A program made the translations under genes and the position numbers. The notes under the pieces are model-generated. The model did no database searches and was not told where the DNA came from. It saw nothing but the letters and a program-made list of their open reading frames with translations. A DNA stretch of 64,000 bases, taken from contig CAVRDJ010000004.1 of the NCBI GenBank assembly GCA_963719875.1, positions 744,001 through 808,000 on the forward strand, read 5' to 3'. This stretch comes from Palsa-360 sp963719875 (GTDB lineage: Bacteria > Acidobacteriota > Terriglobia > Acidiferrales > UBA7541). Within the stretch, counting starts at the first letter, position 1, and every line of letters starts with the position of its first letter. Shown here in pieces: positions 9,050-17,925 of the stretch.

Positions 9050-10129
9050 GTGATGACCCAATCGCCCGAATCCGTGAACCGGAAAACGCTTTTCCTGCGC
9101 GCCTGTAGGTGTGAGCCTGTCGAGCGCGTCCCGGTGTGGATCATGCGCCAGGCCGGGCGTTACCTGCCGGAATATCGAGCCATTCGCCAGAAGCACAATT
9201 TCCTCGAAGTCTGCAAGACACCGGAACTGGCCATCGAGATTTCGCTGCAGCCGCATCGCATCCTGGGCGTGGATGCCGTCATCGTTTTCTCCGATATCTT
9301 GATCACCGCCGGAGCGATGGGTTTGCCATTCGAACTATCGGACAAGGGGCCAGTGATCGAGTATCCCCTTCGAACGGCTGCGGAAATCAGGGAACTATCA
9401 TCCTTCGACCCGGAGCAGGAAACGGGCTTCTTGATGGATGCGATTCGCGGTCTGGTTCGGGAGCTGGGACCTAACGTGCCGGTTTTGGGTTTTGCGGCCG
9501 CGCCGTGGACGCTGGCGTGCTACATGATCGAAGGCCACGGGAAAGACGGCTTCCCTGCCGCGAAAACGATGCTCTATTCCGATCCAGATCTCTTTCGAAA
9601 TCTGCTCGAACGCATCGCGCACGCCACGGCTCGTTATCTTCGAGCGCAAATCGCGGCGGGCGCCGCCGCGGTGCAACTTTTCGATACGTGGGTGGGCGAA
9701 CTGACACTCGGCCAATACCGCGATTTTGCGCTGCCAGCAACGCAGCTTCTGATCGAGGAAATCCGCGCTGGCGATACGCCCGTGATCCTCTACACAAAGG
9801 CGTCCAGCCACCTGCTGACCGCGGCGGCCGAATCGGGCGCGAACGTGTTAAGCGTGGATTGGCGCGTGGATCTCGCAACAGTCCGCGAAATGGTTGGGCC
9901 GCGCATCGCGCTGCAGGGCAACGTTGACCCGTGCTTACTGCTCGGCCCGGAAGAAGGCGTGCGCCAGGCGGCCCGCGAGGCTGTCGAGAGCACGGGCGGC
10001 ATCGGCCATATTCTGAACCTGGGCCACGGCATATTGCAGCAGACGCCGGTGGAAAATGCGCGCGCGTTTGTCCAAGCGGGGCAAGCCGCCGCAGTCATCG
10101 ACAAAGTCCGCGTGGAAGAGGCGCGCTAG
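9050..10129 (+). CDS. hemE: uroporphyrinogen decarboxylase
   Basis: Removes four carboxyl groups from uroporphyrinogen III to give coproporphyrinogen III. The 359-residue protein has the N-terminal signature VPVWIMRQAGRYLPEYR with the substrate-binding Arg pair and the second signature GFAAAPWTLACYMIEG. The conserved FSDIL and GNVDP segments are also present. Translation starts at GTG 9050 or ATG 9053; GGAG at 9038-9041 fits the GTG slightly better. It heads the hemE-hemN-hemY plus-strand run. Confidence 0.97.
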   Translation: MMTQSPESVNRKTLFLRACRCEPVERVPVWIMRQAGRYLPEYRAIRQKHNFLEVCKTPELAIEISLQPHRILGVDAVIVFSDILITAGAMGLPFELSDKGPVIEYPLRTAAEIRELSSFDPEQETGFLMDAIRGLVRELGPNVPVLGFAAAPWTLACYMIEGHGKDGFPAAKTMLYSDPDLFRNLLERIAHATARYLRAQIAAGAAAVQLFDTWVGELTLGQYRDFALPATQLLIEEIRAGDTPVILYTKASSHLLTAAAESGANVLSVDWRVDLATVREMVGPRIALQGNVDPCLLLGPEEGVRQAAREAVESTGGIGHILNLGHGILQQTPVENARAFVQAGQAAAVIDKVRVEEAR

Positions 10130-10182
10130 AAGCCCGTCGGGTGCGGGCCGCACTTAGTTTCGAAGGGCAGCCCGTCTGATAT

Positions 10183-11595
10183 ATGAGCGATTCGAACCTA
10201 CATCTGCAACTGAATCGAGAACGCTTCCAAATCTCCGAAGCGTTTCTCGAAAAATACAACCGGCCGGGACCGCGCTACACGAGCTATCCCACGGCGCCGG
10301 TTTGGCAGGATAATTTCGGCCCGGACGACCTCGATCAGTTCTACGCCACGGCCAATGCGGCGCGCACCCCGGTTTCGCTGTACATGCATCTCCCCTTTTG
10401 CGAGAGCCTCTGCCTGTTCTGCGCCTGCAACGTCGTTATCACCAAAGATCACAGCGTCGCGCCGCCGTACATCGAAATTCTCGAGCGGGAAATTGACCAC
10501 GTCAGCCGCTTCGTTTCCCGCGAGCGGCCCGTCGTGCAATTTCACTGGGGCGGCGGAACCCCGACGTATTTGACCCCGGAACAAATGGAAGGCTTGTTCC
10601 GATTCACGGCCGAGCGGTTTACGTTCGCGCCGGACGCGGAAATCGGCATCGAAATCGATCCGCGCGTGACGACATATGCGCATCTTGAAACTTTGCGGCG
10701 GCTCGGCTTCAACCGCCTGAGCATGGGAATTCAGGATTTCCATCCCGAGGTGCAGGAAGCGATTCACCGGGTCCAGCCGCTGGAAATGACGCGCGCCTTG
10801 ATCGAAGAGGCGCGCCGGCTCGGCTTTGACAGCATCAACGTCGATTTGATCTACGGCCTTCCTTTGCAAACCGCCGAGCGTTTCGCGCATTCGGTGGAAC
10901 AGGTCATCGCCCTCTCACCGGACCGCGTCGCCATGTTCAGCTACGCGCATGTGCCTTGGCTGCGCAAGCAACAAGGCGCGCTCGCCACGCGGCTCCCCGA
11001 AGGCATGGAGAAATTCCGCATTTTCCGTGCGGGCCTGGAAAGTTTTCTCGCTGCCGGATACCAATACATCGGGATGGACCATTTCGCGCGGCCCACCGAC
11101 GAACTGGCCGTGGCTCAACGTGGACGCACACTGCACCGAAATTTTCAGGGCTACACGACGAAGGCGGGCGCCGATCTCTACGGCATGGGCGTCAGCGCGA
11201 TCAGCAGCGTTGGCGCGTGCTATGCGCAGAATGATCGCGACGTGGTTCCGTACCGCGAGCGCATCGAGCGCCGCGGCCTCGCCACCATGCGCGGCTACCG
11301 CCTCACCGAAGATGATTTGCTCCGCCGCGTCGTGATCAGCCGCATATTGTGCCACGGCGTGCTCCACAAGAACGAAATCGAAAGGCAATTTGGGATCAAC
11401 TTTGACGCAACCTTCGGCCCGGAAATTGAATGCCTCGCCCCGTTTGTATCCGACGGATTGCTCGAACTCGAAGACGGCGTCCTGCGCACGACGCTCCTGG
11501 GGCGCATCTTTATTCGCAACATCGCCATGGTCTTCGATCCGTATCTCGAAAAGCAGAAACTTGAAAGCCGCCAGCTTTTTTCGAAAACGCTTTAA
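10183..11595 (+). CDS. hemN: oxygen-independent coproporphyrinogen III oxidase (radical SAM)
   Basis: Radical-SAM enzyme that decarboxylates coproporphyrinogen III to protoporphyrinogen IX without O2. The 470 residues include the hallmark CxxxCxxCxC: Cys73, Cys77, Cys80 and Cys82 in PFCESLCLFCAC. The fourth Cys separates true HemN from HemW-like homologues. The N-terminal YNRPGPRYTSYP and the HWGGGTPTYL segment are typical of HemN, and a HemN C-terminal domain follows. Having hemN together with hemY implies the protoporphyrin-dependent branch rather than the coproporphyrin-dependent branch. Confidence 0.96.
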   Translation: MSDSNLHLQLNRERFQISEAFLEKYNRPGPRYTSYPTAPVWQDNFGPDDLDQFYATANAARTPVSLYMHLPFCESLCLFCACNVVITKDHSVAPPYIEILEREIDHVSRFVSRERPVVQFHWGGGTPTYLTPEQMEGLFRFTAERFTFAPDAEIGIEIDPRVTTYAHLETLRRLGFNRLSMGIQDFHPEVQEAIHRVQPLEMTRALIEEARRLGFDSINVDLIYGLPLQTAERFAHSVEQVIALSPDRVAMFSYAHVPWLRKQQGALATRLPEGMEKFRIFRAGLESFLAAGYQYIGMDHFARPTDELAVAQRGRTLHRNFQGYTTKAGADLYGMGVSAISSVGACYAQNDRDVVPYRERIERRGLATMRGYRLTEDDLLRRVVISRILCHGVLHKNEIERQFGINFDATFGPEIECLAPFVSDGLLELEDGVLRTTLLGRIFIRNIAMVFDPYLEKQKLESRQLFSKTL

Positions 11596-11613
11596 TCGAC
11601 CGATCGAGGTTTC

Positions 11614-13032
11614 GTGTCCATTCCGGCGCCGACTGCATATCCCGTACTTGTGATTGGCGCTGGAATTTCCGGCCTGGCTTGTGCGTATCGCCTGCAGCAG
11701 GCCGGGATTCCAGTGCGTGCGCTGGAGGCTGCGAGCCGTACCGGCGGCGTGATTGCAACAAAAGAGAAGGACGGATTCCGGTTCGAGCTCGGCCCGCAAA
11801 GCTTTCTTTCCACTGAGCCGCTCGTGGGGCTAATTGACGCGCTTGGGCTGAAAGACCAACTCCAGCTCGCCAACCCGCGCGCGCCGCGTTACATTCTCTT
11901 GGGCGGCAGATTGGTACCGGCGCCGCTTGCCCCGCCTTCACTTCTGACCACTCCGCTATTTTCAGCCGGGACAAAATGGCGGCTCCTCACGGAAATCCTG
12001 CGCCACTCGAACCCGCCAGATGACGATGAGTCTGTCGCTGCGTTCGTTCGCCGCAAATTCGGAGACGAGTTGCTGAACCGTTTCGTTGCCCCTTTCGTCT
12101 CGGGCGTGTATGCCGGCGATCCGGAACGGCTGAGCTTGCGCGCGGCGTTTCCGAAGCTTCATGAATTTGAGAGGCAGTATGGAAGCGTTCTGCGTGGGGC
12201 CATGAAATCGCGACCCGCGAAGGGCACGCCGCGCGTTGGACTGTGTTCGTTTCGCGATGGCATGGAAGCATTGCCGCGCGCCATCGCCGCGCGCCTGGGC
12301 GACTCGCTTCTGCTGGAAACCAGCGTGGCAGGCTTGCGCCACGGCAAAGCCAACGGAAAGCCATGGTTTGAGGTCGCCATCGTGCGCCACAATCATCGCG
12401 AAACGCTGGCGGCTAGCGCAGTCATCATCACCACTCCTACGGAGATTGCATCGCAAATCCTGCTGGGGCTTTCCCATAAATTTGCGCATCTATTTTCGCA
12501 AATCCAATACGCGCCGGTCGCAGTTATGTCGGCGTGCTATCGCCGCGAGCAATTGCAGCGTCCTCCCGACGGATTTGGTTTTCTAGTTCCACGCGATGAA
12601 GGCCTGCGCGTTCTCGGCACGGTGTTCAACTCCGCGCTCTTTGCCGGGCGCGCGCCAGACGGGATGGTTTGCTTCACCAGCTTTGCAGGTGGAGCCACCG
12701 ATCCCAAGCTTTGCGAATTGAGCGACGAGGAAATTACGGAAACGGTTTGCGCCGAAGTCACGCGCGTCCTCGGCATCACGGGAAAGCCTGTCGCCGTCAA
12801 TCTGCATCGCCACGCGCGCGCTTTGCCGCAATACAATCTGGGCCACTCTCAGATCGTGAAATCGCTCGAAGCACTCGCCGGGAATATGCCGGGATTGTTT
12901 TTAGCCGGAAATTACTTGACCGGCCCATCCATCGGGGCGTGTGTCGAGCAGGCGGACCAGACCGCTGACGCGGTTCGTGATTACCTTGCTTCGATCGGAG
13001 TTGCAGGCGTGGGAGCCGTCGCGCATGTGTGA
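11614..13032 (+). CDS. hemY: protoporphyrinogen oxidase, HemY/HemG type (FAD)
   Basis: Flavoprotein oxidising protoporphyrinogen IX to protoporphyrin IX. The 472-residue protein starts with GTG 11614, preceded by GAGG at 11606. An FAD dinucleotide fold (VLVIGAGISGLACAYRL) is followed by RTGGVI, and the C-terminal FAD segment reads GLFLAGNYLTGPSIGACVEQ. It completes the hemE-N-Y block; ferrochelatase is not in the window. A BIME-like repeat starts 5 bases after the stop. Confidence 0.94.
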   Translation: MSIPAPTAYPVLVIGAGISGLACAYRLQQAGIPVRALEAASRTGGVIATKEKDGFRFELGPQSFLSTEPLVGLIDALGLKDQLQLANPRAPRYILLGGRLVPAPLAPPSLLTTPLFSAGTKWRLLTEILRHSNPPDDDESVAAFVRRKFGDELLNRFVAPFVSGVYAGDPERLSLRAAFPKLHEFERQYGSVLRGAMKSRPAKGTPRVGLCSFRDGMEALPRAIAARLGDSLLLETSVAGLRHGKANGKPWFEVAIVRHNHRETLAASAVIITTPTEIASQILLGLSHKFAHLFSQIQYAPVAVMSACYRREQLQRPPDGFGFLVPRDEGLRVLGTVFNSALFAGRAPDGMVCFTSFAGGATDPKLCELSDEEITETVCAEVTRVLGITGKPVAVNLHRHARALPQYNLGHSQIVKSLEALAGNMPGLFLAGNYLTGPSIGACVEQADQTADAVRDYLASIGVAGVGAVAHV

Positions 13033-13037
13033 TTCCG

Positions 13038-13114
13038 GTAGGACGGGCTTCAGCCTGTCTGGTTTTCGATATAGTCGCCGGACAGAACCCCAGACAAGCT
13101 GAAGCCCGTCCTAC
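13038..13114. repeat. GTAG-headed inverted pair (REP/BIME-like)
   Basis: Two 25-base arms (13038-13062 and 13090-13114) face each other around a 27-base centre. They are complementary except for one G-U type mismatch. Each arm starts with GTAG and contains its own small hairpin (GGGCTTCAGCCTG). It lies between hemY and the sigma-factor gene. Confidence 0.85.
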
Positions 13115-13225
13115 TCCATCCTGTAGTCGTAGTAAGATGTTGCCCGGCATAGGCTTCTCGGGTGGGGTCTCATCCAAACACATCGTTTCTCCGTACTTAG
13201 AGAGGAACGGAAAGGGAACGGAATC

Positions 13226-13819
13226 TTGCTGCTTGCAGTCGTCCAACCCTGGCCCGAGGGCAAACAGCCGACGGACGCTGCTCTCATGGAACGAATTCTG
13301 CAACGCGACTCCGGTGCTCTCGAGGCTCTCTATGACCGCTACGGCCGGCCGGTCTATTCCCTTGTTCTTCGCATCGCTCAGCATCCCTCATCGGCCGAAG
13401 AAATTGTGCAGGACGTATTTCTGCAACTCTGGCGCAGCGCGGACCGGTTTCAAATCTCGCGCGGGCCTCTCGAGTCGTGGCTGTTCACAATGGCCCGCAA
13501 CCGCGCGCTCGATTTTTTGCGCCTGAAGCGCGAAAAGCAGCGCCGCCGCGAAGATTCAGATTCCGATGTCCTCCCTTCCGCCGTTGTGCGCCCCGATCCC
13601 GAAGGCGACATCGATCGGTCGAGGCGCGCGGAAAAAATTCGCGGCCTCATGACCTCTCTTCCCGAAGCGCAGCGCCGCGCGATTGAGCTGGCTTTCTTCG
13701 AGGGCATGTCCCACAGCGAAATTGCCGCGGCCACCGGCGAAGCGCTCGGCACGGTGAAAAGCTGGATTCGCGGCGGCCTGCTGCGGCTTCGGGAATCGCT
13801 TGGGGAGGCAAGTTCGTGA
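13226..13819 (+). CDS. ECF-type RNA polymerase sigma factor
   Basis: A 197-residue group 4 sigma factor. Region 2 covers about residues 28-75 (ALEALYDRYGRPVYSLVLR, EEIVQDVFLQLWR), and region 4 covers about 135-190 (LPEAQRRAIELAFFEGMSH, then GTVKSWIRGGLLRLRESL). The charged linker between them is unusually long (EKQRRREDSDSD). The TTG start at 13226 is preceded by AGGGA; ATG 13286 is an alternative but would trim region 2. It is followed directly by its anti-sigma partner, as in SigK/RskA pairs. No self-promoter of ECF type was recognised. Confidence 0.93.
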   Translation: MLLAVVQPWPEGKQPTDAALMERILQRDSGALEALYDRYGRPVYSLVLRIAQHPSSAEEIVQDVFLQLWRSADRFQISRGPLESWLFTMARNRALDFLRLKREKQRRREDSDSDVLPSAVVRPDPEGDIDRSRRAEKIRGLMTSLPEAQRRAIELAFFEGMSHSEIAAATGEALGTVKSWIRGGLLRLRESLGEASS

Positions 13820-14625
13820 TGAATTGCGAACAACTCGCTGCGCTCTACGAAGAGTACGCCCTCGGCGTGCTGGAGGGAGAAGAGCGCTCGGAACTGGATG
13901 CGCATCTGGCGCGGACTTGCCCGACCTGCACCCCCGGCGTGGCCCAGGCGAGATGGTTGGTCGCGCAACTGGCACTCGCCGCTCCCGATGCACCCCCCCC
14001 GGCGGCGTTGCGAGGCAAGATCATGGACGCGGTCAAGCCTTCCCCGGACACGGCACGCAGCGTCGTTCCGCTGGAAAAACCAAAGCGCTCGATGCAAGGT
14101 GCGATGTTCCCGGCGTGGGCCTGGGTTGCAGCGGCAGCGCTAGCGCTTATCACGGGTTACACGATCCGCCAGATGAACAATCAAAATGATCAACTGGCCC
14201 AACTGCGCAAACAAATGAAGCTCGCAACGATGCAGAATCAGGCGCTTCAGAATCAACTGGACATGAACCGCATGGTCGCCATGGTCATGATGTCGCCCGA
14301 TTCGATGCCGCTCAAACTCATGCCGAAGGACAAGAATATGCCGATGGTTCACGCCTACCTGCATCCGCACATGGGCGTGGCCATCACGGCGGATCAGATG
14401 CCCTCCCTGCCGTCGGCGCGGACGCTGCAGCTTTGGTTCGTGCCGAAAACCGGAAAGCCGTTGAGCGTCGCGATTTTCCATCCCGATACTTCCGGCCAAA
14501 TCGCGCTGGTGGCTCCCGTGAATATGCCGCGGAACGAAATTGCGGCCCTCGCCGTTACCGAGGAACCCGCCGGCGGAAGCCCGCAGCCCACCACGCCGAT
14601 CGCCTGGATGGCACAAGTAAATTAG
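13819..14625 (+). CDS. membrane anti-sigma factor, RskA-like
   Basis: A 268-residue single-pass membrane protein. The N-terminal cytoplasmic part holds a zinc anti-sigma signature (HLARTCPTC), a transmembrane helix lies near residues 95-113 (AWVAAAALALITGYT), and the outer part resembles the anti-sigma-K factor RskA domain (TLQLWFVPKTGKPLSVAIF). The segment after the helix is very rich in Met and Gln (NNQNDQLAQLRKQMK, MNRMVAMVMM), probably a coiled coil. The ATG overlaps the sigma stop by one base; GTG 13816 is equally possible given GGGGAGG at 13802. It should hold the upstream sigma factor inactive until a signal triggers proteolysis. Confidence 0.88.
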   Translation: MNCEQLAALYEEYALGVLEGEERSELDAHLARTCPTCTPGVAQARWLVAQLALAAPDAPPPAALRGKIMDAVKPSPDTARSVVPLEKPKRSMQGAMFPAWAWVAAAALALITGYTIRQMNNQNDQLAQLRKQMKLATMQNQALQNQLDMNRMVAMVMMSPDSMPLKLMPKDKNMPMVHAYLHPHMGVAITADQMPSLPSARTLQLWFVPKTGKPLSVAIFHPDTSGQIALVAPVNMPRNEIAALAVTEEPAGGSPQPTTPIAWMAQVN

Positions 14626-14670
14626 AAGTGCAACTGCCTCGCCGACCTCAGGTTTGCTTTCTCTCTGCCC

Positions 14671-14752
14671 TCTGAGTTCTCTGTGGTAAATGCTTTTGAA
14701 TTTTTGCGCGACGCGCAAACCGTAAAATCGTTCAACACAGAGAACACAGAGA
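14671..14752. repeat. inverted repeat with ACACAGAGAA-type arms
   Basis: An arm at 14671-14686 (TCTGAGTTCTCTGTGG) faces CACAGAGAACACAGAGA at 14736-14752. Between them is a perfect 8-bp hairpin, TTTGCGCG-A-CGCGCAAA, at 14703-14719. Related arms recur at 20747 and 28392. It sits between convergent genes and may terminate both. Confidence 0.65.
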
Positions 14753-14792
14753 AAAGCGGGACAAGAGACAGCCTGGGAACGATTTCCCACAC

Positions 14793-15314
14793 CTAGCTCT
14801 TCTTGCGCGCCTTGAGACGCAAATTACGGCGCCTGCCCGCTTCCCGGTAGCGCCGCCGCTCTTCTCTCGTTTTCACAATTAACGGCGGCACTGGAACCGG
14901 CTTGCCGGTTTCATCGAGAGCCACAAATGTGAGGAACGCCGTGGTGGTATGTTTGCGCACGCCCGCCACGGAATCTTCCGAGAAGACCTCAACGCCCACT
15001 TCCACCGACGTGTGGAACGCGCGATTGACCTGCGCTTCGAGCACAATCAAATCTCCCACGCGAACGGGATTTAGAAAATCCAGGTGATCTACCGAAGCCG
15101 TAACCACCTGGCGATGGCAGTGCCGGTGCGCGGCAATCGCGCCGGCGATGTCGATCATGTGCATGACTCTTCCGCCCAGAATATTCCCTAGCAAGTTCGA
15201 GTCCTGAGGAAGCACAAGCTCCGTCATTTCGGTGCGCGAAACGCGGACCGGCCGGCCAGGCAGCAATTCTTCCGGTTGAGACTTCGATTTCGTCGGAGTT
15301 GAAGATGATTTCAT
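14793..15314 (-). CDS. acyl-CoA thioesterase, hotdog fold
   Basis: A 173-residue cytoplasmic thioesterase of the YciA/BACH type that hydrolyses acyl-CoA. The hotdog core includes LPQDSNLLGNILGGRVMHMI, the helix AGAIAAHRHC and ASVDHLDFLNPVRVGDLI, with catalytic Asn/Asp positions retained. ATG 15314 (MKSSSTPTKS) was chosen. The same frame stays open to 15500, but the extra 62 codons run through an inverted repeat and show no homology. The basic tail (RRRYREAGRRRNLRLKARKKS) is typical of acidobacterial members. It lies divergent from the TPR gene. Confidence 0.9.
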   Translation of the reverse strand: MKSSSTPTKSKSQPEELLPGRPVRVSRTEMTELVLPQDSNLLGNILGGRVMHMIDIAGAIAAHRHCHRQVVTASVDHLDFLNPVRVGDLIVLEAQVNRAFHTSVEVGVEVFSEDSVAGVRKHTTTAFLTFVALDETGKPVPVPPLIVKTREERRRYREAGRRRNLRLKARKKS

Positions 15315-15367
15315 AAGTGTCGTCGCGCTCCCTGATAGTGGGACCGTTTGCAATCGATCGGATTCTA

Positions 15368-15443
15368 GTAGGACAGCCACTCTTGGCTGTCCCCGCGCAA
15401 TCTCAGCAGGGTCAAAGCGGACAGCCAAGAGTGGCTGTCCTAC
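15368..15443. repeat. GTAG-headed inverted pair, perfect 25-bp arms
   Basis: Arms 15368-15392 and 15419-15443 are perfectly complementary around a 26-base centre. Each begins with GTAG and contains the sub-hairpin ACAGCC-ACTCTT-GGCTGT. It lies in the divergent region upstream of the thioesterase and TPR genes. Confidence 0.9.
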
Positions 15444-15479
15444 CAGACATTTGGCGTTCTGTCCCAGCGCGAATATACT

Positions 15480-15818
15480 ATGCGCATGACTTTGACCCAA
15501 CCGCAGAAGAAGTCGCGCCGCCAGATCCTCGAAGATTTCGTCGCCGCAAAGCCCACCGATGCGTTCGCCCGCTACGGCTTGGCGATGGAGTGCGCAAATT
15601 CAGGCGACGCGGCCGCTGCCGACGAGCATTTCAAAGCTCTCCTGGGCTCGCACTCCGAATACGTCGCCGGATACTTTCAGTATGGCCAATTCCTGGCCAA
15701 GTCCGGCCGCACTGAAGAAGCCCGTTCCACCCTGAGCGCTGGCATCGTCACGGCCCGCCGCACGGGCGACGAACACGCGCGATCGGAAATGGAAGCGGCT
15801 TTGGCCGAACTGGGCTGA
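15480..15818 (+). CDS. small tetratricopeptide-repeat protein
   Basis: A 112-residue protein made almost only of TPR-like helical pairs (DAFARYGLAMECANSGDAAA, then GYFQYGQFLAKSGRTEEAR). It has no signal peptide or catalytic motif, so it is probably a cytoplasmic scaffold or adaptor. The start may be ATG 15480 or ATG 15486. It ends 155 bases before pilT with no clear coupling. Confidence 0.75.
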   Translation: MRMTLTQPQKKSRRQILEDFVAAKPTDAFARYGLAMECANSGDAAAADEHFKALLGSHSEYVAGYFQYGQFLAKSGRTEEARSTLSAGIVTARRTGDEHARSEMEAALAELG

Positions 15819-15973
15819 CCTTGCCCTTTTTATTCCCCTCCTAACACCGGGATTCCCTCCACTTTGAATCGCCCGTTACTAGGCAGCGTCACCCCGTTCC
15901 AGCGCGCTTGCCCGCCTGTTCCCCCGGTGCTACGTTCGACCCAGCGCTTCTTTTCACGGAGACAGGCAATATC

Positions 15974-17119
15974 ATGGCCCTGAGTATCGATGACCTTTTG
16001 CGCCGCGCCGTTGAAACCAAGGCGTCCGACCTCCATTTAAAGGTCGGAAACCATCCCTGTCTGCGCGTGGACGGCTCGCTCACTCCGCTTACCGACGTTC
16101 CGCGCGTCACTCCGGAAGAAATGCTTTCAATGGCGTTCAGCATGATGACCAATCGCCAGAAACAAAAGTTCAAAGAGACGGCGGAGCTGGACATGGCCTA
16201 CGGCGTCGCTGGTCTGGGCCGATTCCGCGTCAACGTGTTCCAGCAGCGCGGCAATGTCGGCATGGTGCTCCGCGTGATTCCGACCAAGATTCGCACGATC
16301 GAAGAACTCAATCTCCCTCGCGTCATTGAGAGTATCTGCGAGGAGCAGCGCGGGCTAGTCCTCGTCACGGGGACCACGGGTTCGGGCAAATCTACGACTC
16401 TCGCGTCGATGATCGACAGGATCAATACGACTCGGTCCGATCACGTCATCACGATTGAGGACCCCATCGAATTCCTGCATCGCGACAAGAAGAGCTTCAT
16501 CAACCAGCGCGAAGTCGAAGTGGACACCGCGAACTTTTCCACCGCCCTGCGCGCCGGTCTTCGCCAGGACCCCGACGTCATTCTGGTCGGCGAAATGCGC
16601 GACCTCGAAACCATTGCCACGGCTTTGCTGGCCGCCGAAACGGGCCACCTGGTGTTCTCGACCTTGCACACGCTCGACGCGACCGAAACGATTCAACGCA
16701 TCATCGCGGTCTTTCCTCCCCCCGAGCAAAAACAGATTCGCCTGCAAATGGCCGCCACGCTCAAGGCCGTCGTCAGCCAGCGCCTGGTGCACTGCGCCAA
16801 TGAAAATGGGCGCGTGCCCGCCGTCGAAGTGATGATCGCCACTGCCTACATCCGCGATTGCATCATCAATCCGGACAAGACGCGCCTGATCCACGACGCT
16901 ATCGCCGCCGGCACCAGCCAGTACGGCATGCAGACGTTCGATCAATCGCTCTTCGATCTTTATTCGCGCAACCTCATCACCTACGAGGAAGCTCTCGCGC
17001 GCGCGTCCAACCCCGACGACTTCAAGCTGCGCATTCAGGGCATCCGCTCCGCTTCCGACTCGGCCCGCGAGGAAATGGAACGCAGCATGACCGAGTTCGA
17101 GCGCCTCGGCAAGCGATAG
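15974..17119 (+). CDS. pilT: type IV pilus retraction ATPase
   Basis: Hexameric ATPase that depolymerises type IV pili, acting at the inner membrane. From ATG 15974 (GGAGAC ten bases upstream) the protein has 381 residues. Walker A is GTTGSGKS (133-140), the Asp box IEDPIE (161-166), Walker B ILVGEMRD (203-210), and the His box spans about 222-232 (TGHLVFSTLHT). An in-frame upstream extension to 15908 adds nothing family-like. No pilus structural genes are nearby. The C-terminal acidic/basic tail differs from classical PilT, so a PilU-like paralogue is possible. Confidence 0.95.
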   Translation: MALSIDDLLRRAVETKASDLHLKVGNHPCLRVDGSLTPLTDVPRVTPEEMLSMAFSMMTNRQKQKFKETAELDMAYGVAGLGRFRVNVFQQRGNVGMVLRVIPTKIRTIEELNLPRVIESICEEQRGLVLVTGTTGSGKSTTLASMIDRINTTRSDHVITIEDPIEFLHRDKKSFINQREVEVDTANFSTALRAGLRQDPDVILVGEMRDLETIATALLAAETGHLVFSTLHTLDATETIQRIIAVFPPPEQKQIRLQMAATLKAVVSQRLVHCANENGRVPAVEVMIATAYIRDCIINPDKTRLIHDAIAAGTSQYGMQTFDQSLFDLYSRNLITYEEALARASNPDDFKLRIQGIRSASDSAREEMERSMTEFERLGKR

Positions 17120-17120
17120 C

Positions 17121-17296
17121 GAAGGAAGTAGAGGAAGTAAAGGAAGTATAGGACCTAAAGTTAAAAACCTCCGCCGAGCGTTTGCCGGGTTTTGCAACGC
17201 GAAAGCCTCAAATTGAAGCACGAGTAACCCTGACTGACGATCGATCCTTCACTTCCTCTACCTCCTCACCTTCCTTTACTTCCTTTTCCACTCCCT
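17121..17296. repeat. homopurine tract facing homopyrimidine tract
   Basis: Three tandem GGAAGTA-type units (17124-17152) directly after pilT face a pyrimidine-rich tract with matching CTTCC units (17247-17296) just before recX. The two can pair imperfectly across about 95 bases. It may act as terminator or leader structure. Confidence 0.5.
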
Positions 17297-17309
17297 CTAT
17301 GCTCCTCGC

Positions 17310-17834
17310 ATGCGTTCCACTCCGCGAAAACTATCCACCGAGACCGACCTCTACACGGCCGCAATAAATAGCCTGGCGCGCCGCGCCTATTCGGTGTACG
17401 AGATGAGGACCTATCTCGAGCGCCGCGCGGAAGACAAGGAAGTGGTAAGGAGTATTCTGGACCGCTTGAAGCAACTGAATTATCTGGATGATGCCCGATA
17501 CGCGCGCCAATTTGTCCGCCTGCACACCGAATTGCGCAAGCAGGGACCTTTTCGCATCGCGCGCGATCTCCGCGCTCGCGGCGTGCCGGACCGTCACATC
17601 GAAGCGGCCCTTGCCGAGCGCTCCCCCGAATCGAGCGAGACCGCCCTCGTGCGGGCGCGACTGGAGCGCCGCATCAAATCGCTGCGCGGCCCGCTCGACG
17701 AGCGGCGCGTCGCCTCGCTTTACCGCAGCTTACTCCGCGCCGGGTTTTCCGCAGATACAATCCGCCGCGAATTGAGCTCGTTGGCGAAGAAACCGATGGA
17801 AGAACTTCCAGAAACTGCCGGTGAGGAACCGTAA
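17310..17834 (+). CDS. recX: RecX-family regulator of RecA
   Basis: A 174-residue helical protein that modulates RecA filaments. It shows the three tandem helical repeats of RecX: AINSLARRAYSVYEMRTYL; LNYLDDARYARQFVR followed by GPFRIARDLRARGV; and the C-terminal RRVASLYRSLLRAGFSADTI. Length and basic character fit. No recA is nearby, which is common in this phylum. The start ATG 17310 lies 14 bases after the pyrimidine tract. It converges on the YceI gene. Confidence 0.9.
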   Translation: MRSTPRKLSTETDLYTAAINSLARRAYSVYEMRTYLERRAEDKEVVRSILDRLKQLNYLDDARYARQFVRLHTELRKQGPFRIARDLRARGVPDRHIEAALAERSPESSETALVRARLERRIKSLRGPLDERRVASLYRSLLRAGFSADTIRRELSSLAKKPMEELPETAGEEP

Positions 17835-17850
17835 TCCGTGCTCCTTCCAG

Positions 17851-17925
17851 TTGGACAGGCTTCAAGGCTGTTGGGCTTGCGGCTTCAGTTGAATCGGAAA
17901 ATCGACAGGCTGAAGCCTGTCCTAC
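17851..17925. repeat. degenerate GTAG-type inverted pair
   Basis: The right arm (17904-17925, minus strand GTAGGACAGGCTTCAG) is intact, while the left arm (17851-17871) is altered (GTTG head, one insertion). It sits between the convergent recX and YceI genes, and the TAG of its GTAG head is the stop codon of the YceI gene. Confidence 0.75.

Noticed and set aside
15315..15500. An N-terminal extension of 62 codons on the thioesterase gene
   Set aside because: It reads through a perfect inverted repeat and has no family-like sequence; ATG 15314 gives the normal N-terminus.
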